Assembly: GCA_964462445.1 (NCBI GenBank) | Contig: CAYWXG010000005.1 | Span: 1 to 64,000, forward strand | Source of the DNA: JAGBWK01 sp964462445 | Lineage (GTDB): Bacteria > Bacteroidota > Bacteroidia > Bacteroidales > Muribaculaceae | DNA: 64,000 nucleotides | Direction: 5' to 3' | In this document: positions 53,203 to 62,664 of the stretch, in pieces | Layout: every line of letters starts with the position of its first letter | How positions within the stretch are numbered: the first letter of the stretch is position 1 | Made by a program: the position numbers and the translations under genes | The notes under the pieces: model-generated | The model's input: only the letters and a program-made list of their open reading frames with translations | The model's database searches: none | Told to the model about the DNA's origin: nothing

Positions 53203-53220
53203 TCTAACTGATTTCCCGGA

Positions 53221-54345
53221 ATGAAGTTTAGTGATATACCTGCGCACAACTCAGTCAAGCGACAACTTGTCGATATGGTCGACAATGATAAAATACCCCA
53301 TGCGTTATTATTTGAGGGGAAAAGTGGTATAGGCAAAATGATGCTTGCCCGAGCTTTAGCACAATACATTCACTGCCCAAATCGGAGCAATGGGGATAGC
53401 TGTGGGGTGTGTCCCTCATGTCTACAACACCAATCGTTCAATCATATCGACACCCACTTCTCTTTTCCAGTAATAAAGGTAAAAAACAAATCCGGAGCCC
53501 CCGTTTCCGATGATTGGATTGACCAATGGCGACAACTTCTTTCCGATTCTCCATATATGGATATGAATACGTGGGTGGATTTACTTGGAAACGCTAATGC
53601 TCAGCCAATAATATATGTTGAAGAAAGTAGTGCTCTAATCCATAAGCTCAACTTCACATCACATGCATCACGTTTCAAAATAGTATTGATGTGGCTTCCG
53701 GAAAGAATGAATGAACCGAGTGCCAACAAATTACTTAAATTATTAGAAGAGCCACACGACGACACGCTATTCATTCTTGTAAGCAATGAGCCGACAAAGA
53801 TTCTCCCAACAATATATTCTCGCCTACAACGCATACAAGTAAAACGACTCGATGATAATGTTATTGCTCAATATCTTGAGCAAAATTTCGGAGTTGCAAC
53901 CGACCAAGCTCAAGGTATTGCTCGACTTGCAGAAGGAAGTATACTTGAAGCCACGCATCGTCTATCCACATCCGATGAGTCAAAACAATTTCTCGAAATG
54001 TTTATATCGCTTATGCGATTTGCATATCAGAAAAAAGTAGGGGAACTGCGCAGATGGAGTAATACGGTTGCCGAGTTTGGGCGCGAAAAATGTTGCCGAT
54101 TCATGGAATATTGTGAACGCCTGACCGGTGAAAACTATATATACAATCTACGCAACCCTCAACTTGTTGCCTTAGATAATGAAGAAAGTAAATTTAGCAC
54201 CAACTTCGCTCGTTTTATCAATGAACGCAACGTTGAGCAATTAAGACTTCTCTTTATCGAAGCTCGGCGCGATATAGCCGGAAATGCAAATGCTAAAATC
54301 GTACTTTTCGACATTGCAGTAAGCATAATTTTATACTTGAAATAA
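53221..54345 (+). CDS. holB: DNA polymerase III subunit delta-prime
   Basis: The clamp-loader delta-prime subunit opens and loads the sliding clamp with DnaX and delta. The 374-residue protein has the AAA+ fold with HALLFEGKSGIGKMMLARALA (degenerate Walker A, M replacing T/S), a four-cysteine zinc module (CPNRSNGDSCGVCPSC), and the sensor region ANKLLKLLEEPHDDTLFILVSN. The usual SRC arginine-finger motif appears as SRLQRIQVKRL, with leucine replacing cysteine. The degenerate Walker A is normal for delta-prime, which need not hydrolyse ATP. Confidence 0.9.
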   Translation: MKFSDIPAHNSVKRQLVDMVDNDKIPHALLFEGKSGIGKMMLARALAQYIHCPNRSNGDSCGVCPSCLQHQSFNHIDTHFSFPVIKVKNKSGAPVSDDWIDQWRQLLSDSPYMDMNTWVDLLGNANAQPIIYVEESSALIHKLNFTSHASRFKIVLMWLPERMNEPSANKLLKLLEEPHDDTLFILVSNEPTKILPTIYSRLQRIQVKRLDDNVIAQYLEQNFGVATDQAQGIARLAEGSILEATHRLSTSDESKQFLEMFISLMRFAYQKKVGELRRWSNTVAEFGREKCCRFMEYCERLTGENYIYNLRNPQLVALDNEESKFSTNFARFINERNVEQLRLLFIEARRDIAGNANAKIVLFDIAVSIILYLK

Positions 54346-54362
54346 TTTCTATATAAAATACC

Positions 54363-57300
54363 ATGGAAACAGATTACGCTTGTACAGGCACTCCTCTACG
54401 TGTCCCTTTTCTCAAACAAGTAGCTCAAGTTTATACTGACAACGAAATAAATTCTCTTGCCAATTTTTGTTTCGTCGTTCCTAATAAACGAAGCGCTGTT
54501 TTCCTTTCGAAATATTTCAAGGAAACACTAATAACAAATGATCGAACTGCAGCATTAGCTCCTGCCATTATCACTATCTCAGATTTTATTTCTGATTTGA
54601 CCGACAAAGTTGAGATTTCGAGAATAGAAATGCTGTTTATTCTCTATGAGGTACATTCAGAAATCATCAAGAAGCATCTTTCAGAAAATGACATTGCTAC
54701 CGGAAAGGGGCTTGTTGATTTCAACCGTTTCCAATTTTGGGGAGATATTCTTATCAATGATTTTGGTGACGTAGACCGTTATCTTGTCGATTCAGACCAA
54801 CTATTTCGCAACATAGAAGGACTTAAAGAAATAAGCGCAAACTTTCTGACTGAGGAACAAATTAATGTCATTCGCAAATATTGGAACGAAGATTTTATTC
54901 CGGAGCCGATAAAAGATTTTTGGAATCATATCGTTCATGAAGATTCCCCAAAACAAGGTAAAGGGAAAAATATTGCCGGATTTGTGAAGTTGTGGCAAGT
55001 AATGAACGAAATCTATACCGATTTTCGCAATCGATTAGAAGCGTTGGGGTGCGGATATAGTGGAATGATTTATCGTGAAGTCGCTGAAAATCTAAAAATG
55101 ATGAGTGCAGATGACTTCTGTTATAATCGATACATCTTTACAGGCTTCAGCGTACTATCAAAATCTGAGCAATCGATATTCCAATCAATGAAAAAAATGG
55201 AGATAGCCGACTTCTATTGGGATTACGCCTCTCCTGCAATGAAAATAAATGGGAATCGGGCATCTAAGTTTATCGCTAAATGTGTTAATAATTTCCCCTC
55301 ACAATATCGCGTCGCACTTGATGCAGTCGACACTTATCCTGACATTACTGTCCTCGCCGTTCCCTCAACATTTGGACAGGCAAAAGCCATTGCTCCAATT
55401 CTTAAAGAATTATATCCTGAGAGATTTAATGCAATTGCAAATAGCGATGTAAACTCAGTACTTGAAAAAACCGCTATTGTACTACCGGATGAAAATCTCG
55501 TGTCACCACTACTCAATGCCATGCCACGAGAAATCAATACAATCAATGTCACTATGGGATTTTCATTGAATCACACCATAGTAGCATCGTTGATTAAGTG
55601 TATAGTATCTATGCAACTGAGAGCGCGAGAACTTCGGTCGCTCGACACATTTTTCTTTGAAGACGTCATTTCGCTACTCTCCCACCCTCTCATTCGCTCT
55701 CGATATGCATCAATCTGCGACAAAATTATCGCAAAAATCAACAAGGAGCGAATTTTTAACGTCCCGGCGAATTTCTTTGAAAATGAAGAATACAAACCGT
55801 TAACCCCAATTTTTAGCATTGTAAAAAATCTTAATGACTCTGATGGTGTAATTACTTATCTTGACAATCTATTTGCATGGCTCGCCAATGTCGTTCAACC
55901 GAGTAATGAAATCTCGATTTCAAATTATGATGTTACGGATGATTCGGAACAAATAGTAGAAGAATTACCCTCGACATTTTTGGAACTTCAATATATCAAC
56001 TCCTATCGCGCCGCGCTCTCTGAACTTCGCAGGCTAAACGATACCTATCTCAAAAGCGGGAAAATCTTTCTTGAGGATAAAACGGTGTTTCATCTTGCCG
56101 AACGTATATTAGGGAACCAAACGATAGCTTACGAGGGCATGCCATTAAAGGGATTACAAATAATGGGGGTACTTGAGTCGCGTAGTCTCGATTTTGAGAA
56201 TGTGATTATTACATCGATGAATGAACGCATTTTCCCACGCAAGCACTATGCCAAGACATTTATTCCTGAAGCATTGCGCAAAGGATATGGCATGGCATCA
56301 ATAGAGCACCAAGAAAGCATATATGCCTATTATTTCTATCGTCTTATTTCACGTGCTAAAAAAGTATTCTTACTCTACGATGCTCGCACATCGGGGCTAC
56401 GTGCCGGAGATATGTCACGCTACATTAATCAAATAAAGTATCAATTCCCGGCTGAAAAGGTAACATTCAAAACATCGCAATATCTCATGACTTCAGTAAA
56501 TCCTGAAGTGTTAACAATAAAAAAGACACCAAGGATAATGAGCGAGTTGCGAAAATTTCTTATTGGCTCCACCAACAAGCGTTATTTATCAGCAAGTTCA
56601 TTAAACAAATATATCAATTGCCCGGTTCATTTTTATCTCTCGGTTATTGAAAGATACACCGAGGAAAATGAGCTAAGAGATTACATGGATGAAGGTACAT
56701 ATGGAACAATAGTTCACGATGTTGCAGAAAACATGTACAAAATCTTTAAAACGGAGGGGGAGCCATTGCGTCTAACGGAAGATATTCTTAATAAACTTTC
56801 AACAGAGAAGTTAATCGAAGAATATGTTGCGATGTCAATACGCAAACACTACTTGAAACTTCCTGACGGAGATACCACTCCACTAACCGGAGATGCTGCC
56901 ATCTATCAAAAATTAATGGTTAGAACGCTTCATAAAATGTTTGAACGCGAGAAAGAGTTTAGCGGAATTGAGTTCATGTCCAGTGAGGAGGATGAAAAAT
57001 GTGCATTGAAAGTAAACGAGAATTTCACCATAAATATTAATTACCGCATCGACCGTATTGATCGAATGACCACCGAAGAGGGAGAAGAGGCTCGACGTAT
57101 TATTGATTATAAGACAGGTGGCGACGAATTAAGTTCAGGTGATATTTCAAATTTATTCAACGGCAAAAAGAATAACATTAAGGCAATATTCCAACTTTTG
57201 TTATATTGCAATGCATATGCTCAAAATGAGGGATTCAACGGCCCGATACAACCTTTAATTTATTCATTAAGAAAAGTTTCCGTCGAGCAATTCAAGCCTC

Positions 57301-57473
57301 TATTAATTAATGGCGCACCTGTTATGGATTATCGTGAATGTAACGAAGAATTTCTTCAACTTCTTGGAGAAATGCTCGAAGAGATGTTTAACCCCGAAAT
57401 TCCATTTACAGCAAAACCCGATAAAAATTCAAATTGTAAATACTGTAAATTTCAAGAAATCTGTTCGGTATAA
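54363..57473 (+). CDS. AddB-like PD-(D/E)XK nuclease
   Basis: A 1036-residue protein resembling AddB, the second subunit of the AddAB helicase-nuclease that processes double-strand ends for recombination. The N-terminal helicase-like region has a degenerate nucleotide site (FVVPNKRSAVFLSK). A later segment MGVLESRSLDFENVIITSMNERIFPR is typical of UvrD-like folds. The nuclease core is near residues 895-920 (INYRIDRIDRM ... IIDYKTGGDE). An iron-sulphur staple is implied by C752 (NCPVHFYL) and the C-terminal CKYCKFQEIC. The AddA partner is not adjacent. Confidence 0.85.
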   Translation: METDYACTGTPLRVPFLKQVAQVYTDNEINSLANFCFVVPNKRSAVFLSKYFKETLITNDRTAALAPAIITISDFISDLTDKVEISRIEMLFILYEVHSEIIKKHLSENDIATGKGLVDFNRFQFWGDILINDFGDVDRYLVDSDQLFRNIEGLKEISANFLTEEQINVIRKYWNEDFIPEPIKDFWNHIVHEDSPKQGKGKNIAGFVKLWQVMNEIYTDFRNRLEALGCGYSGMIYREVAENLKMMSADDFCYNRYIFTGFSVLSKSEQSIFQSMKKMEIADFYWDYASPAMKINGNRASKFIAKCVNNFPSQYRVALDAVDTYPDITVLAVPSTFGQAKAIAPILKELYPERFNAIANSDVNSVLEKTAIVLPDENLVSPLLNAMPREINTINVTMGFSLNHTIVASLIKCIVSMQLRARELRSLDTFFFEDVISLLSHPLIRSRYASICDKIIAKINKERIFNVPANFFENEEYKPLTPIFSIVKNLNDSDGVITYLDNLFAWLANVVQPSNEISISNYDVTDDSEQIVEELPSTFLELQYINSYRAALSELRRLNDTYLKSGKIFLEDKTVFHLAERILGNQTIAYEGMPLKGLQIMGVLESRSLDFENVIITSMNERIFPRKHYAKTFIPEALRKGYGMASIEHQESIYAYYFYRLISRAKKVFLLYDARTSGLRAGDMSRYINQIKYQFPAEKVTFKTSQYLMTSVNPEVLTIKKTPRIMSELRKFLIGSTNKRYLSASSLNKYINCPVHFYLSVIERYTEENELRDYMDEGTYGTIVHDVAENMYKIFKTEGEPLRLTEDILNKLSTEKLIEEYVAMSIRKHYLKLPDGDTTPLTGDAAIYQKLMVRTLHKMFEREKEFSGIEFMSSEEDEKCALKVNENFTININYRIDRIDRMTTEEGEEARRIIDYKTGGDELSSGDISNLFNGKKNNIKAIFQLLLYCNAYAQNEGFNGPIQPLIYSLRKVSVEQFKPLLINGAPVMDYRECNEEFLQLLGEMLEEMFNPEIPFTAKPDKNSNCKYCKFQEICSV

Positions 57474-57483
57474 TTATTAATTA

Positions 57484-58605
57484 ATGGCAGGTCTTTACGT
57501 TCATATACCTTTTTGTCACTCGAAGTGTAGTTACTGCGACTTCTATTCGGGATTGCGACCAAATGTAGTTGAAGACTACATTGATGCCCTAATTGCTGAG
57601 TTGCATCTGCGTAAAAACGAGATGTCGGAGTCGATCACAACAATATATTTCGGTGGAGGCACCCCTTCGATTCTTCCGGTTGAAGAACTTAAACGGCTTA
57701 TAAATGCTATAAATCTCGCCATTGACACCAGTTGCGTAGAGGAGTTCACAATAGAAGTCAACCCCGAAGATATCAACAAAGATATATTGTGCAACTACCG
57801 AGAGCTTGGAATTAACCGCGTCAGCATAGGTGTTCAATCTTTCAACGATAATCTGCTTAAAAGTATAAATCGTTGTCATACATCAACGCAAGCGCTAAAT
57901 GCAATTAAATATCTAAAAGAGGACAATTGGAATTATAGTGCTGATTTGATGTTTGGTCTACCGGGCCAAACAATTAAAGATTGGCACTACGATGTTGATA
58001 CACTCATGCGAATGCGCCCACCTCATTTCTCGGCATACTTATTATCTTATGAACCGGGGACTCGTCTATACACAATGCTACAAGTCGGGAAAGTAGAAGA
58101 AGCGTCTGAGCGGTTAGCCTCAGAGATGCAACAAATAATTACAACTGCAGCCACAGAAAACGGATATGAGCATTATGAGATTTCCAATTATTCTCTCCCC
58201 GATAGACATTCGCGTCACAACTCCGCATATTGGGCAATGACCCCTTATCTTGGGCTTGGGGCATCCGCACATTCATTTGACGGGAAATTACGACGAATAA
58301 ATCCGGCAAATATCAAACAATATCTAAATGCCCTAAAGCAAGGTGAAATTGTAGCAACAATAGAAGAAGAAACTATATCAGAACAATTTAATGATTATAT
58401 AATTACCGGACTTCGAACCATAAACGGACTATCTCTCGATATTTTAAAACAGAATTTTCCCGATAAATATGTAGCAAAAATACTTGATGACGCTGCGCCA
58501 TTAATAACGTCGGGGCAAATAATTTTGAACGATAATCGCCTATATATACCGCATCGGTATTGGCTAAAATCAGATGCAATCATGAGAGAGTTAATACTTG
58601 TATAA
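57484..58605 (+). CDS. hemW: Radical SAM heme chaperone HemW
   Basis: A 373-residue radical SAM protein; HemW binds heme and delivers it to respiratory enzymes. Its iron-sulphur motif is C11-HSK-C15-SY-C18 (IPFCHSKCSYCDFY), followed by YFGGGTPS (SAM binding), EVNPEDI, RVSIGVQSFND and LMFGLPGQT. The HemW C-terminal domain is present (NSAYWAMTPYLGLGASAHSF). It lacks the extra cysteine of HemN coproporphyrinogen dehydrogenases (CxxxCxxCxC), reading F after the third cysteine pair as HemW does. It is the last gene of the metF run. Confidence 0.92.
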   Translation: MAGLYVHIPFCHSKCSYCDFYSGLRPNVVEDYIDALIAELHLRKNEMSESITTIYFGGGTPSILPVEELKRLINAINLAIDTSCVEEFTIEVNPEDINKDILCNYRELGINRVSIGVQSFNDNLLKSINRCHTSTQALNAIKYLKEDNWNYSADLMFGLPGQTIKDWHYDVDTLMRMRPPHFSAYLLSYEPGTRLYTMLQVGKVEEASERLASEMQQIITTAATENGYEHYEISNYSLPDRHSRHNSAYWAMTPYLGLGASAHSFDGKLRRINPANIKQYLNALKQGEIVATIEEETISEQFNDYIITGLRTINGLSLDILKQNFPDKYVAKILDDAAPLITSGQIILNDNRLYIPHRYWLKSDAIMRELILV

Positions 58606-58666
58606 TTATTACCACTCTTACATATTCAAATTTTTACTCAAATATTATAGTTTAAGTACCTCTTTC

Positions 58667-58697
58667 TTGGTCTCCTCCGTGATTTTTTGTAAGTTTG
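58667..58697 (+). promoter_or_regulatory. Promoter of pyrKD, at the start codon
   Basis: TTG (58667-58669), 20 bases, TAAGTTTG (58690-58697). Only seven bases (CAGTAAC) separate the -7 box from the first ATG at 58705, so either the mRNA is leaderless or translation starts at the later ATG at 58723. Confidence 0.7.
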
Positions 58698-58704
58698 CAG
58701 TAAC

Positions 58705-59511
58705 ATGGAAAAGAATGACACTATGACCGCTCATAACTACATGGTCGACTTTACAATCACCGACACAGAGTTTGTTAGTCCTGATGTTGTTTTATTAAAA
58801 ATGACCCCGGCCGACAGTAAAGTACAACTTCAAGAGATGAACATTCGCCCCGGACAGTTCGCTCAAGTTAAAACGCCCGATAATGCGACATTCTTGCGGC
58901 GACCAATCTCTATTTGTTTCGTAGATTTAGAACGAAACAAGTTATGGTTGTTAGTCAGAAATGCCGGCAATGGCAGTCGTGCAATAATGAATTCTCCGGT
59001 TGGAGCAACACTTAATATCATTCTTCCGCTTGGCAACGGTTTTGGCATGGAGATTTGTGGAGACTCCCCGCTTTTGATAGGTGGAGGTGTAGGTTGCGCG
59101 CCTTTATTAATGTTAGGCGCTCATTTAAAAGCGAATGGCATTACCCCAACCTTTCTAATCGGTGCAAGAAATAAAGATTTAGTTCTTCTTGAAGATAAAC
59201 TTTCACTTTATGGCCCGGTTTACGTATCTACCGATGATGGCTCATATGGCGACAAAGGTCTCGTAATAGAAAATCATATTCTTAAAGAAGAATTCAGCAG
59301 TATATATACGTGCGGTCCACTCCCTATGATGAAAGCCGCGGCCGCTATAGCTAAAGAAAAAAATATACCATGCGAGGTCTCTTTAGAGAATGTCATGGGC
59401 TGTGGCATCGGAGCATGTCTCTGTTGCGTAGAGAAAACTGTTAAAGGGAATGTGTGTGTTTGTAAGGAGGGTCCGGTATTTAATATAACTCAACTACTAT
59501 GGCAGAATTAG
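58705..59511 (+). CDS. pyrK: Dihydroorotate dehydrogenase electron-transfer subunit PyrK
   Basis: PyrK carries FAD and a [2Fe-2S] cluster and passes electrons from PyrD to NAD in the class 1B dihydroorotate dehydrogenase. Seen: FLRRPISICFVD (FAD binding), GNGSRAIMNSPVG, LLIGGGVGCAPLLMLGAHL (NAD site), CGPLPMMKA, and the C-terminal cysteine cluster CGIGACLCC ... CVCKEGP. With the first ATG it is 268 residues; internal ATGs at 58723 and 58741 give starts closer to the family norm (MVDFTITDTEF). It overlaps pyrD by 13 bases. Confidence 0.93.
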   Translation: MEKNDTMTAHNYMVDFTITDTEFVSPDVVLLKMTPADSKVQLQEMNIRPGQFAQVKTPDNATFLRRPISICFVDLERNKLWLLVRNAGNGSRAIMNSPVGATLNIILPLGNGFGMEICGDSPLLIGGGVGCAPLLMLGAHLKANGITPTFLIGARNKDLVLLEDKLSLYGPVYVSTDDGSYGDKGLVIENHILKEEFSSIYTCGPLPMMKAAAAIAKEKNIPCEVSLENVMGCGIGACLCCVEKTVKGNVCVCKEGPVFNITQLLWQN

Positions 59512-60404
59512 GTGTAAAAATAGGAAATCTTCATTTAAATAATCCGGTGCTGACTGCATCGGGCACTTTCGGTTATGGCGAAGAGTTTGCCGACTTTATT
59601 GATTTAAACGCGCTCGGAGGTTTTATCGTAAAAGGCACCACGTTAGAGCCACGCCAAGGAAACGACTATCCACGCATGGTCGAGACCCCCTCTGGAATGC
59701 TCAACGCAGTAGGATTGCAAAATAAAGGGGTAGATTATTTCATTGAAAATATTTATCCGCGCCTGACAGAATACACCTCAGAAATTATTGTCAATATCTC
59801 AGGTTCTGCGGTTGAAGATTATGCAAAAGTGGCAGAAAAACTCAATACACTTCCTCGTATCAATGCAATAGAGGTAAATATTTCATGCCCCAATGTCAAG
59901 ACCGGGGGGATGGCATTCGGTACAACAACAACCGGAGCCGCAGCTGTTACAAAAGCTGTTCGTGAAGCTTTCGACAAAACGTTGATTGTAAAACTTTCAC
60001 CCAACGTAACAGATATCACAGAAATAGCACGAGCAGTTGAAGCTGAAGGCGCCGATGCTGTTTCGCTTATAAATACATTAATGGGAATGGCGATTGATGT
60101 TGAACGTCAGAAGCCCTACCTCTCCACCTATACGGGAGGATTATCCGGAGCTGCTGTTCGCCCTGTCGCAGTTAGAATGGTATGGCAAGTACACAAAGCA
60201 GTTAAAATCCCAATCATAGGCTTAGGGGGAATTATGTCGGGTAGAGATGCCATGGAGTTTATTCTTGCGGGAGCGACTGCAATTGAAGTGGGTACTGCTA
60301 ATTTTATAAACCCCAAGGTGACAGTTGAAATTGTTGACTATATCAACGAGTATTGCCAACGCCATGGCGTTAGCGACATCAATCAGTTGATTGGTATTAT
60401 CTGA
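59499..60404 (+). CDS. pyrD: Dihydroorotate dehydrogenase class 1B catalytic subunit
   Basis: Oxidises dihydroorotate to orotate in pyrimidine synthesis. The 301-residue FMN barrel has LTASGTFGYGEEF, VKGTTLEPRQGNDYPRMVET, LNAVGLQNKGVD, the catalytic-cysteine region IEVNISCPNVKTGG typical of class 1B, NTLMGMAIDVE, and IIGLGGIMSGRDAMEFILAGA. It is translationally coupled to pyrK, as expected for the heterotetramer. Its last 22 bases overlap the end of a convergent small gene. Confidence 0.95.
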   Translation: MAELGVKIGNLHLNNPVLTASGTFGYGEEFADFIDLNALGGFIVKGTTLEPRQGNDYPRMVETPSGMLNAVGLQNKGVDYFIENIYPRLTEYTSEIIVNISGSAVEDYAKVAEKLNTLPRINAIEVNISCPNVKTGGMAFGTTTTGAAAVTKAVREAFDKTLIVKLSPNVTDITEIARAVEAEGADAVSLINTLMGMAIDVERQKPYLSTYTGGLSGAAVRPVAVRMVWQVHKAVKIPIIGLGGIMSGRDAMEFILAGATAIEVGTANFINPKVTVEIVDYINEYCQRHGVSDINQLIGII

Positions 60405-60721
60405 CAAGGATTGCCCAATTTAAGGACCAAAGGTTGCCCACAACCATTGTTATAATAAAGACTCGATGATTTCAAATAATTATCGAGTTTCTTTTTATCG
60501 TAAACTCGCCCAATATCGGTAAGCAATAATTCAATATCATCGGCAACGAATTCATCAAATTTCGATGCTTCAATAATTGCTATTGTTCCGGGAATAAATA
60601 CGGTTGAATGGACCTCTCTCTCAAATGGCTCAACAGATACGCAATTATTATCAATAGTCACAATTGAGCAACCACACACACCTGCATGCCAAAACACTTC
60701 AGTAGCCAACAATCGGTGCAT
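60383..60721 (-). CDS. Conserved small protein downstream of the DUF4296 gene
   Basis: A 112-residue protein, no signal peptide, beta-rich at the start (CGCSIVTIDNNCVSVEPFEREVHSTVFIPGTIAII) and helical later (DIELLLTDIGRVYDKKKLDNYL). I do not recognise the family. The ATG overlaps the stop of the DUF4296 gene by one base (TAATG) and its end overlaps pyrD by 22 bases in the opposite direction. The ileS-dksA-lspA-DUF4296-small protein order is, to my knowledge, conserved in Bacteroidales. Confidence 0.7.
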   Translation of the reverse strand: MHRLLATEVFWHAGVCGCSIVTIDNNCVSVEPFEREVHSTVFIPGTIAIIEASKFDEFVADDIELLLTDIGRVYDKKKLDNYLKSSSLYYNNGCGQPLVLKLGNPCQIIPIN

Positions 60722-61533
60722 TATTCATCTGTTTTAGAAAAACGATAAGTGCGTTGACCGTGGCGTTCATTATAAGTCTCCTTACGATTTCTCGTTCTTA
60801 CCAATGAAATGCTATCCAAATAAACAACTTCGCCCGGTTCAAATTGATAAGAAATAGAACCATACACTACATCCGGTTTAGCCAATGAATCGGTAACTAA
60901 TCTCACTTTCAACCAGTTCCTACTAACAGATGACGTTGGGCGAAACTCTACTCTACCATCTTCATAATCGGCATATAGTATAGCCTTAACAAGCGGAATA
61001 TTTTGGCGACTGTTCATTAATTTGAATTGCAATGTGTAATTATCTCCATGTTTCCACGTGCTATCCTTTTCAATCTTAAAAACGATATTCTGTAATGAAT
61101 CCTGAGAGGCAAGTTTATATGTATGGGACAAGGGCCAAATATCAATAGAGTCTCCCTCTGCAAAAATCGGGCTTGCGCCTTTACGACCTTTAACTGATTT
61201 TAGGTCTTCTTCTAAATTGGCAATAACTTCGTCATATATTTCAATATAATCCTCAATGTGATTGCCATACCACACAAAAGATGTGTCGAGTTGAGCTTGG
61301 CTGACACCATGCTTTTGTAATATTGATTGCTTTACCATCTTTTTCATTGAATCGGAAGGGAAATATCCACGTTGCAACTCTACAACACTTTCACCCTTAT
61401 GAATATCAACGAGCAAAGACGTCATATCTCTCTTATTCAATACGTTATCAGGCAATTTACTGCAACTTATTGAACATAAAGCAATGCATGCAATCAAAAT
61501 ACATCTTATTATCCACCCTTTCGCTATCAACAT
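60721..61533 (-). CDS. DUF4296 lipoprotein
   Basis: A 270-residue lipoprotein: ILIACIALCSISCSKLPDNVL, lipobox cysteine near residue 24. The DUF4296 domain follows (KRDMTSLLVDIHKGES, then KKMVKQSILQKHGVSQAQLDTSFVWYGNHIEDYIEIYDEV), and the C-terminal ~130 residues form a beta-rich domain with a charged end. The function is unknown. It is next to lspA, the enzyme that processes its own signal peptide, with four bases between. Confidence 0.85.
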   Translation of the reverse strand: MLIAKGWIIRCILIACIALCSISCSKLPDNVLNKRDMTSLLVDIHKGESVVELQRGYFPSDSMKKMVKQSILQKHGVSQAQLDTSFVWYGNHIEDYIEIYDEVIANLEEDLKSVKGRKGASPIFAEGDSIDIWPLSHTYKLASQDSLQNIVFKIEKDSTWKHGDNYTLQFKLMNSRQNIPLVKAILYADYEDGRVEFRPTSSVSRNWLKVRLVTDSLAKPDVVYGSISYQFEPGEVVYLDSISLVRTRNRKETYNERHGQRTYRFSKTDE

Positions 61534-61537
61534 CTTT

Positions 61538-62218
61538 TCAATTTTTCCGGGCTTCTTTATTTTTCTTTTCTTCTAATCTCCTACGTTTAAGTTCTGAAAA
61601 AGTATAGCCCATATGTTTTGAATAGAACAAAAGTATCGCAATTATACCGCATGAAATTGCAGCATCGGCCAAATTAAATATCGGTTTGAAGAATTCAAAA
61701 TGCTTTCCACCTATAATTGGGAACCAATCGGGCCAATTAAAACTAAACAGAGGGAAGTAGAACATATCAACGACTCTACCTTGCAAGAGCGGAGCATATC
61801 CCCCTCCATCGGGAAATATTAACGCTGTATCCGGGGGCATCGGGTTATTGAACATGACACCATAGAACACACAATCTATGATGTTCCCAATAGCACCGGC
61901 AAGAACTAATGCAACGCATATCAAATAACCGAATTTCACTCCTGAGCATTTGCGAAGTTTCAACAAATAATATATTATTGCCCCGACAAATAGTATTCTA
62001 AATATTGTCAAGAACAATTTACTTCCAAATTGCCATCCGAAAGCCATTCCATTATTTTCAATAAAGCAAAGTTTAAACCATGAAGTAATTTCTAATTCCT
62101 CTCCAAAATAAAAACTCGTCTTTACCCATATTTTCAATAATTGGTCAAACAACACTACCAATAGGCCAATTAATATGGCCATATGGTAGCGGTTTAATTG
62201 CTTTATACTCTTTAGCAT
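61538..62218 (-). CDS. lspA: Lipoprotein signal peptidase
   Basis: LspA removes the signal peptide from lipidated prolipoproteins in the inner membrane. The protein has four membrane helices and the two catalytic aspartates in GAIGNIIDCVFYG and FNLADAAISCGII, plus the NNGMAFGW region. A Bacteroidota-type insertion of about 35 residues lies between the two motifs. The ATG at 62218 (226 residues) is preferred to a GTG two codons earlier. It follows the dksA-like gene almost directly. Confidence 0.93.
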   Translation of the reverse strand: MLKSIKQLNRYHMAILIGLLVVLFDQLLKIWVKTSFYFGEELEITSWFKLCFIENNGMAFGWQFGSKLFLTIFRILFVGAIIYYLLKLRKCSGVKFGYLICVALVLAGAIGNIIDCVFYGVMFNNPMPPDTALIFPDGGGYAPLLQGRVVDMFYFPLFSFNWPDWFPIIGGKHFEFFKPIFNLADAAISCGIIAILLFYSKHMGYTFSELKRRRLEEKKNKEARKN

Positions 62219-62224
62219 GTTCAC

Positions 62225-62608
62225 TTATTTCCTACCGATTTTCTGCTCAACACTCAATGTCGCATGAGGCACAGCACGCAAGCGTTCTTTGGGTATTAAC
62301 TTCCCGGTTGCACGATCTATCCCATATGTTTTGTTTTCGATACGTACTAATGCGGCTTGCAGATGCTGAATAAATTTCAACTGACGCATAGCCAAGCGAC
62401 CGGCTTCTTCTTTACTCAATGTGCTGGCTCCCTCTTCAAGCACTTTAAACGTAGGTGACGTGTCGGAGATGTCATTGCCATCGGAATTATTCACATTGCT
62501 ACGAAGGAGTTCAAAATCCTTCTTGGCCTTTTCGAGCTTAGTAAGTATCAACTCTTTAAACTCCTGGAGTTCTTCATCTGAATATCTCGTTTTTTCTGCT
62601 TCGCTCAT
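62225..62608 (-). CDS. TraR/DksA-like protein without zinc-finger cysteines
   Basis: A 127-residue relative of DksA. It has the N-terminal coiled coil (DEELQEFKELILTKLEKAKKDFELLRSNV), the acidic-tip region (NNSDGNDISDTSPTF), the return helix and the C-terminal YGIDRATGKLIPKERLRAVPHAT. The four zinc-binding cysteines of DksA are all absent (the protein has no cysteine at all); in many Bacteroidales relatives the GIC of this motif still retains one. Proteins of this type bind in the RNA polymerase secondary channel; whether this one does is inference. It lies between ileS and lspA. Confidence 0.85.
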   Translation of the reverse strand: MSEAEKTRYSDEELQEFKELILTKLEKAKKDFELLRSNVNNSDGNDISDTSPTFKVLEEGASTLSKEEAGRLAMRQLKFIQHLQAALVRIENKTYGIDRATGKLIPKERLRAVPHATLSVEQKIGRK

Positions 62609-62664
62609 ATCGGTATTTATTTAAGATAATTATACTGAATATTTCTTTATCGATTGATTATTGA

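Noticed and set aside
54363..57473. RecB-type CRISPR Cas4 or defence nuclease
   Set aside because: Length, degenerate helicase region and C-terminal cysteine staple fit AddB, and there is no CRISPR array or defence neighbour in the window.
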